From: Axinella damicornis
Taxonomy: Eukaryota > Porifera > Demospongiae > Axinellida > Axinellidae
Length of the DNA: 64,000 bases
Assembly (NCBI GenBank): GCA_963931865.1
Contig: OZ007517.1
Location: 4,849,707 to 4,913,706, forward strand
Direction: 5' to 3'
The notes beneath the pieces are model-generated. The model was not told the DNA's origin, searched no databases, and saw nothing but the letters and a program-made list of their open reading frames with translations. Positions 63,975 through 64,000 of the stretch are shown here, piece by piece. Made by a program: the position numbers and the translations under genes. Every line of letters begins with the position of its first letter. Position 1 is the stretch's first letter.

Positions 63975-64000
63975 CCATAACTGTGAAGAAAACACATTCA

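Larger units (their letters stand above)
55975..64000. repeat. Segmental duplication unit 3 (cut by window end)
   Basis: Collinear with 20,098-29,800. It lacks the unit 1 TTAA insertion and all unit 2 private insertions, so it is closest to the ancestral layout. Confidence 0.9.

Overview
The window looks like nuclear DNA of an invertebrate animal. GT-AG introns interrupt coding segments, and mobile elements, minisatellites, (CCCT)n tracts and G/C homopolymers are dense. There is no operon structure and no rRNA, tRNA or CRISPR array that I could see. The mix of elements (Ngaro/DIRS-type tyrosine-recombinase retrotransposon, MULE-like short elements with 9-bp target duplications, CXXC/OTU and CXC-domain mobile-element genes) fits a marine invertebrate such as a sponge or cnidarian. 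That placement is a guess, not something the sequence proves.

Bases 1-20,000 are almost gene-free. A small fragment at 1,370-1,930 is a diverged copy of 54.9-55.7 kb. After it comes an 18-kb block of accessory DNA with a broken multi-exon gene (about 2.3-4.35 kb: CARF/ALS2CR8-like domain, CXXC zinc finger, OTU protease). The rest of the block is arrays and transposons: a 21-bp minisatellite in opposite orientation near each end, a telomere-like array, several terminal-inverted-repeat elements, a degenerate TGCAGGTG-rich satellite and a 2.45-kb fold-back element.

Bases 20,098-64,000 are a tandem segmental duplication in three units: about 20.1-34.04 kb, 34.04-55.97 kb, and 55.97 kb to the window end. 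Each unit carries the same plus-strand multi-exon gene, which I do not recognise. Units 1 and 2 also hold exons of a minus-strand gene ending in a SUMO-interaction-like motif; in unit 3 that region lies beyond the window. Splice sites and phases agree between several exons, but each copy has different damage: insertions and stops in unit 1; a missing start, a frameshift and a 740-bp insertion in unit 2; deletions and a stop in unit 3. None looks fully intact by eye.

Unit 2 is longest because of private insertions: a 2.8-kb TIR element with a CXC-domain gene that is itself split by a hAT-like element, a 277-bp fold-back, and a 5.9-kb Ngaro/DIRS-type retrotransposon (gag-like ORF, RT-RNase H, tyrosine recombinase) with split direct repeats A1-B1A2-B2.

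The observation I would follow first is the family of short elements beginning TAG and ending CTA. Two of them sit inside exon-like sequence in all three units, and their ends together with the target duplication supply GT and AG splice sites. This suggests introner-like intron creation.
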